NCBI GenBank assembly: GCA_020796225.1
Contig: CM036762.1
Location: forward strand, 52,723,407-52,787,406
Direction: 5' to 3'
Source: Arion vulgaris
Lineage: Eukaryota; Mollusca; Gastropoda; Stylommatophora; Arionidae
Length of the DNA stretch: 64,000 bases
A program made the translations under genes and the position numbers. Numbering within the stretch: position 1 is the first letter of the stretch; every line of letters begins with the position of its first letter. Positions 50,617 through 62,142 of the stretch are shown in pieces. The notes beneath the pieces are model-generated. The model was not told where the DNA came from. It saw only the letters and a program-made list of their open reading frames with translations, and made no database searches.

Positions 50617-53600
50617 ATGCCTTTCTAGACTTGTGTAACATTGACTGCTTGATCTGACCATCAACCATTTCTTTATGCCTTTCTAGACTTGTGTAACATT
50701 GACTGCTTGATCTGACCCAGCAACCATTTCTTTATGCCTTTCTAGACTTGTGTAACATTGACTGCTTGATCTGATCCAGCAACCATTTCTTTATGCCTTT
50801 CTAGACTTGTGTAACATTGACTGCTTGATCTGACCCAGCAACCATTTCTTTATGCCTTTCTAGACTTGTGTAACATTGACTGCTTGAACTGACCCAGCAA
50901 CCATTTCTTTATGTTCAGCTTTCTTTAGCTTGAATGAACATTGCCCCGCTTGAACATGACCCAGCAACCATTTCTTTATGCCTTTCTAGACTTGTGTAAC
51001 ATTGACTGCTTGATCTGATCCAGCAACCATTTCTTTATGCCTTTCTAGACTTGTGTAACATTGACTGCTTGAACTGACCCAGCAACCATTTCTTTATGCC
51101 TTTCTAGACTTGTGTAACATTGACTGTTTGAACTGGCCCAGCAACCATTTATGCCTTTCTAGACTTGTGTAACATTGACTGCTTGAACTGACCCAGCAAC
51201 CATTTCTTTATGTCTTTCTAGACTTGTGTAACATTGACTGCTTGAACTGACCCAGCAACCATTTCTTTATGCCTTTCTAGACTTGTGTAACATTGACTGC
51301 TTGATCTGACCCAGCAACTATTTCTTTATGTCTTTCTAGACTTGTGTAACATTGACTGCTTGATCTGACCCAGCAACCATTTCTTTATGCCTTTCTAGAC
51401 TTGTGTAACATTGTCTGCTTGATCTGATCCAGCAACCATTTCTTTATGCCTTTCTAGACTTGTGTAACATTGACTGCTTGATCTGATCCAGCAACCATTT
51501 CTTTATGCCTTTCTAGACTTGTGTAACATTGACTGCTTGAACTGGCCCAGCAACCATTTCTTTATGCCTTTCTAGACTTGTGTAACATTGACTGCTTGAT
51601 CTGACCCAGCAACCATTTCTTTATGCCTTTCTAGACTTGTGTAACATTGACTGCTTGATCTGACCCAGCAACCATTTCTTTATGCCTTTCTAGACTTGTG
51701 TAACATTGACTGCTTGATCTGATCCAGCAACCATTTCTTTATGCCTTTCTAGACTTGTGTAACATTGTACTGCTTGACTGATCCAGCAACCATTTCTTTA
51801 TGTCTTTCTAGACTTGTGTAACATTGACTGCTTGATCTGACCCAGCAACCATTTCTTTATGCCTTTCTAGACTTGTGTAACATTGACTGCTTGATCTGAT
51901 CCAGCAACCATTTCTTTATGCCTTTCTAGACTTGTGTAACATTGACTGCTTGATCTGATCCAGCAACCATTTCTTTATGCCTTTCTAGACTTGTGTAACA
52001 TTGACTGCTTGATCTGATCCAGCAACCATTTCTTTATGCCTTTCTAGACTTGTGTAACATTGACTGCTTGAACTGACCCAGCAACCATTTCTTTATGCCT
52101 TTCTAGACTTGTGTAACATTGACTGCTTGATCTGAACCAGCAACCATTTCTTTATGCCTTTCTAGACTTGTGTAACATTGACTGTTTGATCTGATCCAGC
52201 AACCATTTCTTTATGCCTTTCTAGACTTGTGTAACATTGACTGCTTGATCTGATCCAGCAACCATTTTTTATGCCTTTCTAGACTTGTGTAACATTGACT
52301 GTTGACTGACCCAGCAACCATTTCTTTATGCCTTTCTAGACTTGTGTAACATTGACTGCTTGATCTGATCCAGCAACCATTTATTTATGCCTTTCTAGAC
52401 TTGTGTAACATTGACTGTTTGATCTGACCCAGCAACCATTTCTTTATGCCTTTCTAGACTTGTGTAACATTGACTGCTTGAACTGACCCAGCAACCATTT
52501 CTTTATGCCTTTCTAGACTTGTGTAACATTGACTGCTTGAACTGACCCAGCAACCATTTCTTTATGCCTTTCTAGACTTGTGTAACATTGACTGCTTGAA
52601 CTGACCCAGCAACCATTTCTTTATGCCTTTCTAGACTTGTGTAACATTGACTGCTTGACTGACCCAGCAACCATTTCTTTGACTCTAGATTTGAAGAACA
52701 TATTCTTAACTGACCAGTCTGTTTTTTCTTGTCTCAATCTTGATTTCTTCAACAGGATAACCAAAGATTTCTAGAACTGGTTCTTGTGTGAACTGCTCGT
52801 AATTTCTTTCGTGCCTCTGACTTTTTATTCTCTTTAGAGTCAACCTTTTCTTTATGTCTTTCTGACTATCGTTAGAACATTGCTCTTGATCGTGCAACTG
52901 TCCGTTTTGACCTTTGACTTATGTGCTGAAACATGCAATTTTTGTTTTTGATGATTCATACTGATGTGTCAGCCACCTTTCCTATGCCTTTCTAGACTGG
53001 TCATTCTTCTTGTACCTCCAGCCCTTCTGTATGCACTTCCTGACTTGTGTCATGACTGTTGATTGAATTTTTCATTTATGCCTTCCTAGACTTTGAGCAT
53101 TGATATCTGATCTGACAGAACATTTGTTGAACCTTTGCTCTTTGTGTTCATTGACTGTTGCACTTTAAATTTCTTATTTATTAACTTTGAAATTTACTGT
53201 TGACTGGCGATTCATTTCTTTATCCTTTCTGACTTGTGAAAAATTCTCTTGACTGAGAATTTTTAATATCTTTCAACAACTTACTCCTGTACACCCAGCA
53301 ACCATTTTCTTTATACATTTCTAGAGTACAAATTGAACTTTAGACATGCACAACCATTCTTTAGCCCTTCTGACATTAACATTGACATGATTGACAAAAG
53401 TGTATGTATATAAGACTGTTCAAATTTGACTGATTGGGAACTGACCAGCAACCATTCTCTTTATGCTTCAGACTTTGTAACATTGACTGTGACACACTTA
53501 ACCATTTCTTTATGCCTTTCTAGACTTGTAACATTGAAGCTAATCTGACCAGCAACCATTTCTTTATGCCTTTCTAGACTTGTGTAACATTGACTGCTTG

Positions 53601-54333
53601 ATCTGACCCAGCAACCATTTCTTTATGCCTTTCTAGACTTGTGTAACATTGACTGCTTGAACTGACCCAGCAACCATTTCTTTATGCCTTTCTAGACTTG
53701 TGTAACATTGACTGCTTGATCTGACCCAGCAACCATTTCTTTATGTCTTTCTAGACTTGTGTAACATTGACTGCTTGAACTGACCCAGCAACCATTTCTT
53801 TATGCCTTTCTAGACTTGTGTAACATTGACTGCTTGAACTGACCCAGCAACCATTTCTTTATGCCTTTCTAGACTTGTGTAACATTGACTGCTTGAACTG
53901 ACCCAGAAACCATTTCTTTATGCCTTTCTAGACTTGTGTAACATTGACTGCTTGATCTGACGCAGCAACCATTTCTTTATGCCTTTCTAGACTTGTGTAA
54001 CATTGACTGCTTGAACTGACCCAGAAACCATTTCTTTATGCCTTTCTAGACTTGTGTAACATTGACTGCTTGATCTGACGCAGCAACCATTTCTTTATGC
54101 CTTTCTAGACTTGTGTAACATTGACTGCTTGAACTGACCCAGCAACCATTTCTTTATGCCTTTCTAGATTTGTGTAACATTGACTGCTTGATCTGACCCA
54201 GCAACTATTTCTTTATGCCTTTCTAGACTTGTGTAACATTGACTGCTTGATCTGACCCAGCAACTATTTCTTTATGCCTTTCTAGACTTGTGTAACATTG
54301 ACTGCTTGATCTGAGCCAGCAACCATTTCTTTA
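50617..54333. repeat. 59-bp satellite, about 60 units
   Basis: Unit tctttatgcctttctagact tgtgtaacattgactgcttg atctgacccagcaaccatt. Very regular except for 52676-53470 and a variant unit at about 50912-50950. Copy number in the genome cannot be trusted because of the damaged middle. Confidence 0.95.
52676..53470. other. Blended satellite/flank sequence, probable assembly artefact
   Basis: Here satellite words (ctttatgcctttctagac) are interleaved with words from the unique right flank at 54335-55280, in the same order: ttgaagaaca, cttgtctcaatcttgattt, ggttcttgtgtg, gctgaaacatgcaattt, tgtacaccca. Indels are dense. See the finding. Confidence 0.75.
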
Positions 54334-54404
54334 CTTGTTTCGAAGAACACACATTCTATGCGTTACACTAGTCTGTCTTTTCTTGTCTCCAATCTTGATT
54401 TTCT

Positions 54405-55060
54405 TACAGCGTCAGGATAAGAAGAGATTTCTAGAACGAGTTCTTGTGTGTGCTTCGTATATAGTGTCTTTCGTCGCCTCTGTTATCTCTGAGGTCAACC
54501 TTTTGTGTGGCCGTTTCTTTGATATGTATCCATTGTATAGGAGCAACATTGCTCTTTGAGGTGCACTGTCCGTTTGTAATTTGCTTATGTGGCTGAAACA
54601 TGCAATTTGCTTATGTGGCTGAAACATGCAATTTGCTTATGTGGCTGAAACATGCAATTTGCTTATGTGGCTGAAACATGCAATTTGCTTATGTGGCTGA
54701 AACATGCAATTTGCTTATGTGGCTGAAACATGCAATTTGCTTATGTGGCTGAAACATGCAATTTGCTTATGTGGCTGAAACATGCAATTTGTTGTTTTTT
54801 GATGAAGTTTAGTACTGATGTTGCAGCCACCTTTTTCCTGATGTCTTCATTTCTCAACCTGTCTCTTCTTGTTACCTCCAGCATTCTGTATAGACACTTC
54901 CTCTCTGTCGTGACTAGTTTTATTTTATCATTTGATGTCACAGTCCAGGTTTGGCATTGATATCATAATGTGGGGAGAAAGATTGTGTTGAACATTGCTC
55001 TTTTTGTGTTCAATGTGACATGTTTGCATTTTAAAATTGTCCTACTATTTGATTAACTTT
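54405..55060 (-). mobile_element. LINE-H C-terminal fragment with internal expansion
   Basis: Minus strand: KVTTERKCLYRMLEVTRRDR, LRNEDIRKKVAATSVLNFIK, KQQI, then (after the tandem array) LQTDSAPQRAMLLLYNGYIS. The array at 54581-54788 interrupts the frame. Confidence 0.85.
54581..54788. repeat. 26-bp tandem repeat inside a LINE, 8 units
   Basis: Unit aatttgcttatgtggctgaa acatgc. The six-base word aatttg bounds the unit on both sides. Confidence 0.95.
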
Positions 55061-55630
55061 GTTGAATTTGTGGTGGATTTCATTCATTATTCTTCCGTTT
55101 GCTGAAAAATTCTCCTTAGGAATGTAATATCTTTAAAACTACCTGTACACCCACAAATTCATTTTTCGTTTAAACTAATTTTAGAAGCAAATATGAACTT
55201 TTACGACATGCACATAATATCTCCCTGGCAGCCTTCTGCCGCATTAAATATGAATAATTAGGACAAAAGTGGATAAGATATAAACATGCATTACAAATTT
55301 AGAATGATATGGAAGCTAAAGATAACATTCATATTTATGATTACAGCTTTCTGTAATATTTTCATTCCCACGACACATCTTTTAACCTATTTTCTTATCG
55401 TCGTCAGAAAAGACATAAAGAAAGATAAAAAAACCATCATTATATGAAACCGGATGTTTCTAAAGATTTGTAAATAAGTTAACATTTAACCCAAAAGTAA
55501 AATTTACAATACATATTTTTTTGCGCCATAAAATATTTATTATTCGCAGGAAATATCTTCAACTTCAGCAAAATTAGCTCAATATATCCTTTTTTCCATT
55601 GTTCATGCCGTGATCCCTGCATTACATCTT
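55061..55630. other. No gene recognised
   Basis: AT-rich; nothing supported. Confidence 0.5.
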
Positions 55631-55634
55631 ATAA

Positions 55635-55895
55635 TCTTGTCCCACCCGTGTGGTGCCGTGGCCCGCAAAGAAAGTAAAAATAGTACCACTGCGACCTACA
55701 AGGCATGTCGTAAGAGGCGTCTAATGTAGGACCTAGGGAAGATACCCTAATAATTAAAAAACATCGCAGAAATCGAATGTGCTGGCCTATTTGTAGGCGT
55801 ATAACTGGCGCAACGTAAATAGCTCTTAAACTCAGATCACATAGAAATAACAAAGAGTGGTTAACAAGTGATCAATATAGAGCGTTAGAAGAAGA
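55635..55895 (+). mobile_element. SINE-C, full copy
   Basis: Head cccacccgtgtggtgccgtg, the core accactgcgacctacaagg and catgtcgtaagaggcgtcta shared with SINE-B, then cgcagaaatcgaatgtgctg and the end gagcgttagaagaagaagaa. Confidence 0.88.
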
Positions 55896-56365
55896 AGAAG
55901 ATGATGATCTTGTCCACTTCTCAAAATTACTCAAGATTTGCAGTTATTATTTTATAGCTTTTTTTTTGTGTGTGTTGTCCAATGTTATTAACGAAATGTA
56001 CCGTTTGGTTCTTGTGCGTAGTGTATGAGATAATACAAATTAGTGACAGATTCAACGAATCAACCTGACAAAGCCTTAGTTTACATCCATGCATATCCGA
56101 GATTTCTTTAATCATAGACATTTTTGCTAAGCCTTTAGAAATACAAGCTGGATGGTAAATCTGATCTTCAAAATATTGTTCTTGAGATAAATAAGTAGTA
56201 CCTAATTGACCAGACATCACATTTTTGTTGTAAATTGCAACATAACGTAACCAACACTCTCATCAGGATAAAGACAAAGAAATTCAACATCAAGCACTTG
56301 GCAAGGGGAAAACATGGTGGTATTATTTCTTTTGGAAAAGATTATTGGCAAGCACACTCTACTCA
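55896..56365. other. No gene recognised
   Basis: The 97-codon minus ORF (55927-56220) has no recognisable motif; no splice-site support. Confidence 0.45.
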
Positions 56366-56374
56366 ACATAGAAT

Positions 56375-56730
56375 GGGGACTGCCTAGAGTAGTTGATAGT
56401 AGCTCGGCCTGCTAGTGAGACGCCTCATAGCTCGGGTTCGAACCTACTGTCCGGCATTTGTTCGAGTCCCTGGTCTTACTCAGGACGATAACGTGAGTAC
56501 CTCTGAAGTCGGAGAAAATCTGCCTGTATGGCGAGGGAATACTAATTACGAGTACATTGAGCACACGGCTGCCAGTGTAAAGTAATTTACAATGTGCACG
56601 CTGCTGCCATTGTAAGAAATTGGAAAAACAGATTTTCACGCAAAAATCAGTTTCAGAGATGAAACTTCGTCTGAGTTGATAGCAGACGAAAGAAAAAAAA
56701 AATAAGAAAAAAAAATAAAAAAAAAAAAAA
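56375..56730 (+). mobile_element. SINE-I, full copy with poly(A) tail
   Basis: tRNA-like head with B-box GGTTCGAACCT, then ctgaagtcggagaaaatctg, ttttcacgcaaaaatcagtt and a long A-rich tail. Candidate target duplication acatagaat at 56366-56374 and 56731-56739. Confidence 0.85.
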
Positions 56731-56794
56731 ACATAGAATAATTGTTGTTCTCCTCAGCTTGTTCTTCTTCTTCTCGTTCGCTAATGTTCAATGT

Positions 56795-57250
56795 CTACAC
56801 AATGAGTCCGGTTCTCTGGAAGTATGTTGTTGTATTTGTTAGTTCATCAAGGCTTCCAATCAGCTTTGTGTGGATGTTTTTCTCTGCTGGCCAGTGTTCT
56901 TTCCGCAGTTGATTCATTAGGTGACAATCTTGCAGGATGTGTTCGGTTGTCTGTGGTGTCTGTCTACATACACATATCGGTGATGGAACTAGTTCTAGTC
57001 TGTGTAAGCAGAGCCGTGCCGTGCTATGGTACAGAGAGGCGGTCGCATCAGGCGGCACCGTACGGGAGGTGGCATAAGCAGTGAAATCACAATAACAAGT
57101 GAAGGTTATTTTAAAGAAAAATATTTAAGGGTGGCATTTAGAAGACTTGCATCATACTGAGAAAATATATCGCACGGCCCTATGTGTAAGTGTCTGTTCA
57201 GTCTGCTGTGTCCAGTTCTGACTCGAAACAATATCACCTGCTTTGCTCTA
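56795..57250 (-). mobile_element. LINE Cys-rich tail split by MITE-2
   Basis: Minus strand: RTGHSRLNRHL before and LHRLELVPSPICVC, TTEHILQDCHLMNQLRKEHW after the MITE. Complete tail of an RNase H LINE. Confidence 0.85.
57009..57182. mobile_element. hAT MITE-2, 174 bp, inside a LINE
   Basis: Ends cagagccgtgc and gcacggcccta; exact 8-bp target duplication tgtgtaag at 57001-57008 and 57183-57190. Confidence 0.93.
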
Positions 57251-57439
57251 TCTAGATAGTGGTAATTCTCTGCTGGCTTACTTTTCTAAACGCCTTGATG
57301 AGTATTTTCTTTTCCTGGAAAGTAATTATTTGATTCCTTTGTTCCTGTGGTCTCAACTTGTTTAAACAAACTCTTAGTAATGAGAGAATATAGAGGTTTT
57401 CCCAATGAATGCAAACTATTCCTAAGAAAAAGTCACATT

Positions 57440-57930
57440 TGTTGACTTTGATCTTGACTCACAGGCAGCTAAGCAACAGATGATCAACAGCATTTTTATA
57501 CCTACTTTGTGTTACCAGAGCCAGACATGGACAATGAGCAAAGCGCAGTCACAAAAAATAACTACATGTGAATGCGCTGCCTTTGAAAAGTTACCAACAA
57601 CACCAGAAAAGACAGAGTCACCAACATCAACATAAGAAAGAAAGTTGGCACAGAATCTTGCTTGAATTACATTGAGAAACAAAGAATGAAGTAATTTGGC
57701 CACTTAATAAGAATGTATCCAAATTCCATAGTATACAGCGTCTTCTACAATAGAACATCGGGAAAGAAGGCAAGAGGAAGACCACAAAAAGATGGTTAGA
57801 TGGCGTAGCAGAATCATGTGAAAGAGCAAAAATAACAATCACCCACTCCACCAGAACAGCGCAAGACAAAAACAGAAAACCACGACACTGGGCAACAACT
57901 TGGTAGCAGTGTGACTACAAAAGAAGAAGA
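57440..57930 (+). mobile_element. LINE C-terminal fragment
   Basis: AAKQQMINSIFIPTLCYQSQ, TWTMSKAQSQKITTCE, then a frame-shifted GKKARGRP..WLDGVAESCE tail and ccacgacactgggcaacaac with a gaagaagaag end. It carries one unit of the repeat expanded at 34517-34740. Confidence 0.82.
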
Positions 57931-58440
57931 AGATCTTGACTCAGCAGAAAAGTAAATATAACAACCAACTTGCTGTAATAAATAACAAAGATTACAGTGC
58001 ATACGTACGTCTTAGACAATCATAGGTTAAACATTCTGTCCCATGATAATGCAAAATAAAATTAGCATTATAAAAATATTTTGAACCACCTACTATTTAC
58101 ATAATTTCTCACGTCCATCTTTTCTCCCTCATTAAGATTCTCGCTTCTACCTCATTAAGATTCTCGCTTCTACAAGAAAATATTTCCGACCCGTTTCCTG
58201 CCTACACTCACCTGTTTTCCGGTGTTTGCTGTCAGTGTCCATTTTTCTCATTGGTGTCGCTGTAATGTTATGCTTATCTGTTTACGATGTCATACAAGAA
58301 ACATAAATATACATATCGTATAGCGTCTACTTCAAGCTTATGCAACTGAGATATCACTGATAACCTTCTGCATGTTTTTCTGAGGTTTCAGATAATATAT
58401 TTCTAACGTTAATATTATAATGTTTAGATAAACAAATTTT
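57931..58440. other. No gene recognised
   Basis: Nothing supported except a short cctcattaagattctcgctt duplication at 58128-58171. Confidence 0.5.
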
Positions 58441-58540
58441 CTTCTTCTTTTACTTCTTCTTCTTCTTCTTCGAACGCTCCATATCGACCACTTGTTAACC
58501 ACTCTCTATAATTTGTATGTGATCTGAGCTTAATATCGAT
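58441..58540 (-). mobile_element. SINE-C 3' end
   Basis: cttcttcttcgaacgctcca, ccacttgttaaccactct and tttgtatgtgatctgagct are the reverse complement of the SINE-C end. With 60390-60545 it may be the other half of one SINE-C split by the Penelope-like element. Confidence 0.75.
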
Positions 58541-58589
58541 TGAATGTTGTGGAGAAAAGGTGGAGACTGCAGTAAAACTTGGAAAATAG

Positions 58590-60390
58590 CTAAACACGTT
58601 AACACAAAGTATTACAGTTTTACAAAATACATAAACAGTGACGATAAACAGCAACGTTTCGACCAAAAGGCCTTTATCAAGCAAATAATACAACAAGAAT
58701 GACGAATTTCGAGGAACACTACAAATGGACGATTACATGTGGAAACATAAACCTATCTAATGAAAATCTGGGAATAAAAACGAACAACGAAATGAGTGGA
58801 CACAAAAAACCGAAAGTGGAAAAGAAGAGAACAATAAACAATATAGTGGATAAATGACACATATATGGAGCAAACACACATATAGATAACAAGGCACGAG
58901 ATAAGATAGTACTAAGAAGCATAGGAATGTAATGCGTTGAGTCCAAAAGGTCGCAAAGTGCCATAGAATGAAATAAAACGGTTCTCCAGGGCGAATCGAC
59001 TGCGATCATCGGAGGAACATGATCGGATGGCTGTGACCTGGACATCGTCAACTCCTGAATGGCCAGTATCGTTGAAATGGGTAGCCACAGGAGTCGCAGA
59101 GCATTGGCGAATATCGCGTAAGTGTTGGGCGAATCGGTCACTGAGTCTCTTACCGGTTTCGCCAATATAGGACTTGTTGCATCGTTTGCAGGTGATGGCA
59201 TAGATGATATTACTGGACTCACACGTGAAACTGTCTTGAATGGCATACGTAGCTTTTGGAAAAGAGACCGTGCGGGTCTGTATTACATATGCACATGTGT
59301 AACATCGTCGACGTCCGCACTGGATGGTGCCAAAGTGACTCTGGATATTAGGCTTGAGGCGACTGGTACCAACAAATCCTTGAGGCTTCTGTCCCGTCTG
59401 TAAGCCACCAAAGGATAGTGTTGGAAGACTGGACGTGTCTCAGGATCAGACTGAAGAATAGGAGATGATGGAATAAGACCTTTTTCACCAGGGAACTATG
59501 AGGGTGGAAAGTTAAGATGAGTTTAACCCTGTCAGAATTGGGGGTTCTATGCATGTGAGAGAGGGCCTCCTGGCGAGCAATTAGCTGTACCCGATGCATG
59601 GCAGATGTAAGCACATTCTCCGGGTATAAGCGCTGGCGGAAGAAATCCAGCATCTCGTGAGCTTTATCAAGAAAATCGTCGTCCTCACTACAGAGGCGAC
59701 GAAGGCGTAAGAGTTGGGAGAAAGGTAAAGAGTCACGACAGGCCTGGGGATGGGAAGAGGTATACAGAAGGAAGCTATGTGTATCAGTAGGCTTGTAGTA
59801 TACTGATGTAGTGATAGTGGATAGGCTGATGGTGATAGTGATGTCAAGAAAATTGACACAGGAGGTAGAGATGTGAGAGGTGAACCGAATAGCAGGATTG
59901 AAGGCATTGATGAAGGTGATGAAGCGTGACAAATCGGCTTCAGACATATCGGTAACTTCAATACAATCATCGATGTATCTATGATACACGGACGGAAGAG
60001 GGCCATCATAGGTGTTCCATACTAAGTGTTCGAGATGACCCATGAATAGACAAGCATAGCTGGGTCCCATTTTAGTACCCATGGCGACCCACTAATCTGT
60101 TCGAAGAACTGGTCATTGAACTGAAAGGAGTTGAGAGTGAGAACTAGTTCTGCAAGACGAAGGAGAGTCGAGGTGGAGACAAGAGGGTTAGTTCTCCTGT
60201 CGAGAAAAACTGGAGAGCTTGGAGTCCGTCAGAATGAGGTATAGAGGTATACAGTGAACAGACATCAAGGAGGAAGAGACGATAAGTCCTGCCAGGCAAC
60301 AACTTAATAGAAGAAAAAACAGACAAAGTGTGGTTAGTATCTTTCAAGAATGAAGGTAGTGTGGTGACTATAGTTATGCCAACATATTCC
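58590..60390 (-). mobile_element. Penelope-like element (RT plus GIY-YIG), 5'-truncated
   Basis: Minus strand: LPSFLKDTNHTLSVFSSI, YRLFLLDVCSLYTSIPHSDG (motif A, about 60300-60240), GTKMGPSYACLFMGHLE, and the catalytic YIDDC at 59977-59963. VYYKPTDTHSFLLYTSSHPQ and RQRLYPENVL follow. After a frame change comes a GIY-YIG endonuclease: SNIIYAITCKRCNKSYIGET, GKRLSDRFAQHLRDI, THFNDTGHSG. A 3' region with the hammerhead-like motif ends it. The 244-codon ORF (60082-59348) is intact but the full element is not. Confidence 0.9.
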
Positions 60391-60545
60391 ATTTATGCGA
60401 CGCTTTTTATTTACTAGGTAGCTTCCTATGTCTTACATCAGGCGCCTCTTACGACATGCCTTGTATGTCGCATTGGTATTATCCTTTGCTTTCCTTGCGG
60501 GGCGCGGCAACACATTGGCGTCTAAGAATTGCTAAAAGTCTCACC
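60390..60545 (-). mobile_element. SINE-C 5' part
   Basis: gcgacgctttttatttacta, ggcgcctcttacgacatgcc and ttccttgcggggcgcggcaa, reverse complement of the SINE-C head and core. Confidence 0.8.
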
Positions 60546-60800
60546 TGCCGCCCCTGATACCGTTGTTAAAATCTATACTATGATTGAGATACATCTACAA
60601 AAACTTGTTTTAGAGCTAGTCCTGCTAGAAGATGCTGTAAATATTCGGTAGATTGATGGCGCATGAACATGTCACGTTTCAATCAAGACCGTCACATCAA
60701 GAGTACACATGACTAAAAGAAAGGAGAAGGTTGCACATCAGATAAGCAAGATCTTGCGGACAATGTTATAACATACAAGAACGTGAACCAAAATACTTGA
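60546..60800. other. No gene recognised
   Basis: Nothing supported. Confidence 0.5.
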
Positions 60801-60805
60801 TATTT

Positions 60806-61205
60806 TACTTACTTACTTACTTACTTAATCCCGTCATGCCTAGTGACACATGGGGCTTCAGAAAGGACTTTCCATGCTCTCCTGTCCCGTGCAACCTTCA
60901 ACGCAGAGCCCCACGTCAGAGATGCGGTGTCCAGTTCCTCTTCCATCATGCGCCTCCATGTTGTCCGTGGTCTGCCTTTCTTTCTCTTCCTTCTGGTGTC
61001 CAAGTGAGGGCTACCCTTGCAGGTATTTCTTGTCTCATTCTCATAACATGTCCGAGCCATTTCCATCTTCTCTTTTTGAGTATGTTATTCATTGCCTCTT
61101 GTCTTGTGTCTTGGAGTAGTTGGTTATTGGATATTTTTACTGGCCAAAAGATTCCCAAGATTCTGCGAAGACAAGAGTGGTGGAAAACTGACACCTATCT
61201 TTATA
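60806..61205 (-). mobile_element. LINE C-terminal tail with (TAAG)n end
   Basis: Minus strand: FHHSCLRRILGIFWPVKISN, WKWLGHVMRMRQEIPARVAL, GRPRTTWRRMMEEELDTASL, ARDRRAWKVL. The 3' tail is the tacttacttac run at 60808-60825. Same family as 598-865. Confidence 0.87.
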
Positions 61206-61369
61206 TTTTACCCCATTCAAAAGGACACTTGTCGACACCAACAGGCGGGGATATCTGGTACGTGGACACCATCTGTACTCATGGTTACCCATGAAATGTG
61301 CGCATTATACGGTTAATAGAAATGTTCTTCGTCTTTTTGCGTTCACAAGCTATGAATTCATGCGTAATA

Positions 61370-61500
61370 AGGATATCCTTGTATTGCTCATCTAACTGAT
61401 TTTTGCGTGAAGACCTGCTTTCCTTGTAATCAGTGTCCTGCACCATCTCCGACAACAGAGGTAGATATGCACTGATATGTTGCCTTGAATGGTAACGACA
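61370..61500 (-). mobile_element. SINE-I end fragment
   Basis: ctgatttttgcgtgaagacc, tgctttccttgtaatcagtg and tcctgcaccatctccgacaa fit the minus-strand SINE-I 3' half. Confidence 0.55.
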
Positions 61501-61779
61501 CGGTTGAGAATACATGATTCATGAAATTAGATCATTTCTCTGTTTGGAATACTTAGTATGAAAAACTTGAACATGAAAGAGGAAATGTTCCATGAAAGTA
61601 GCAATAAAGAATTGATGTCTAACTGTAGCTGCTTTTGCTGTAGTACACCAGTTTTGTTGTGCTCGATTCAGTTACAAAACGTATAAGGATTACATCCACT
61701 GTTTGGTCGTCTCCACAAACCAGCCAACTGAAAATGGGTATCAACAAGGAGAAAATAAATTACATGATCTACATATAAT

Positions 61780-61946
61780 AGATCCACACTAAGAATAGAA
61801 AATAGATCCACACTAAGAATAGAAAATAGATTCACACTAAGAATAGAAAATAGATTCACACTAAGAATAGAAAATAGATACACACTAAGAATAGAAAATA
61901 GATTCACACTAAGAATAGAAAATAGATTCACACTAAGAATAGAAAA
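61780..61946. repeat. 24-bp minisatellite, about 7 units
   Basis: Unit agattcacactaagaataga aaat. Confidence 0.95.
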
Positions 61947-62142
61947 TCAGGCACTAGTGCCGTCACTATGAAATGCAATTGAGTAGGACAGCACCAGGCG
62001 GCCCGTAAAGGGGCGCATAATCAGCGAAATCAAAATACAATTTTGGGAGTTTAAAAAATACCAATCGAATGTTATTTTAAAGAAAAAATGGCGGCATTTC
62101 GAAGACTTGCATAATACTGAGAAAATCTACCGCACGGCCCTC
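61947..62142. mobile_element. hAT MITE-2 inserted in a minisatellite
   Basis: Begins caggcactagtgccgt and ends accgcacggccctc. The minisatellite word tagaaaat flanks it on both sides (61939-61946 and 62143-62150) as an 8-bp duplication. Interior matches 42206-42380. Confidence 0.85.

Noticed and set aside
50617..54333. CRISPR-like regular array
   Set aside because: Units are contiguous with no variable spacers, and the genome is eukaryotic.
58719..59246. 175-codon minus ORF with hydrophobic C-terminus, possible membrane protein
   Set aside because: Alternative frame across the Penelope-like GIY-YIG region and its 3' flank; the motif-bearing frame explains the sequence better.
59122..59403. 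Plus-strand ORF with THIGLVASFAGDGIDD-like sequence
   Set aside because: Antisense reading of the Penelope GIY-YIG domain.
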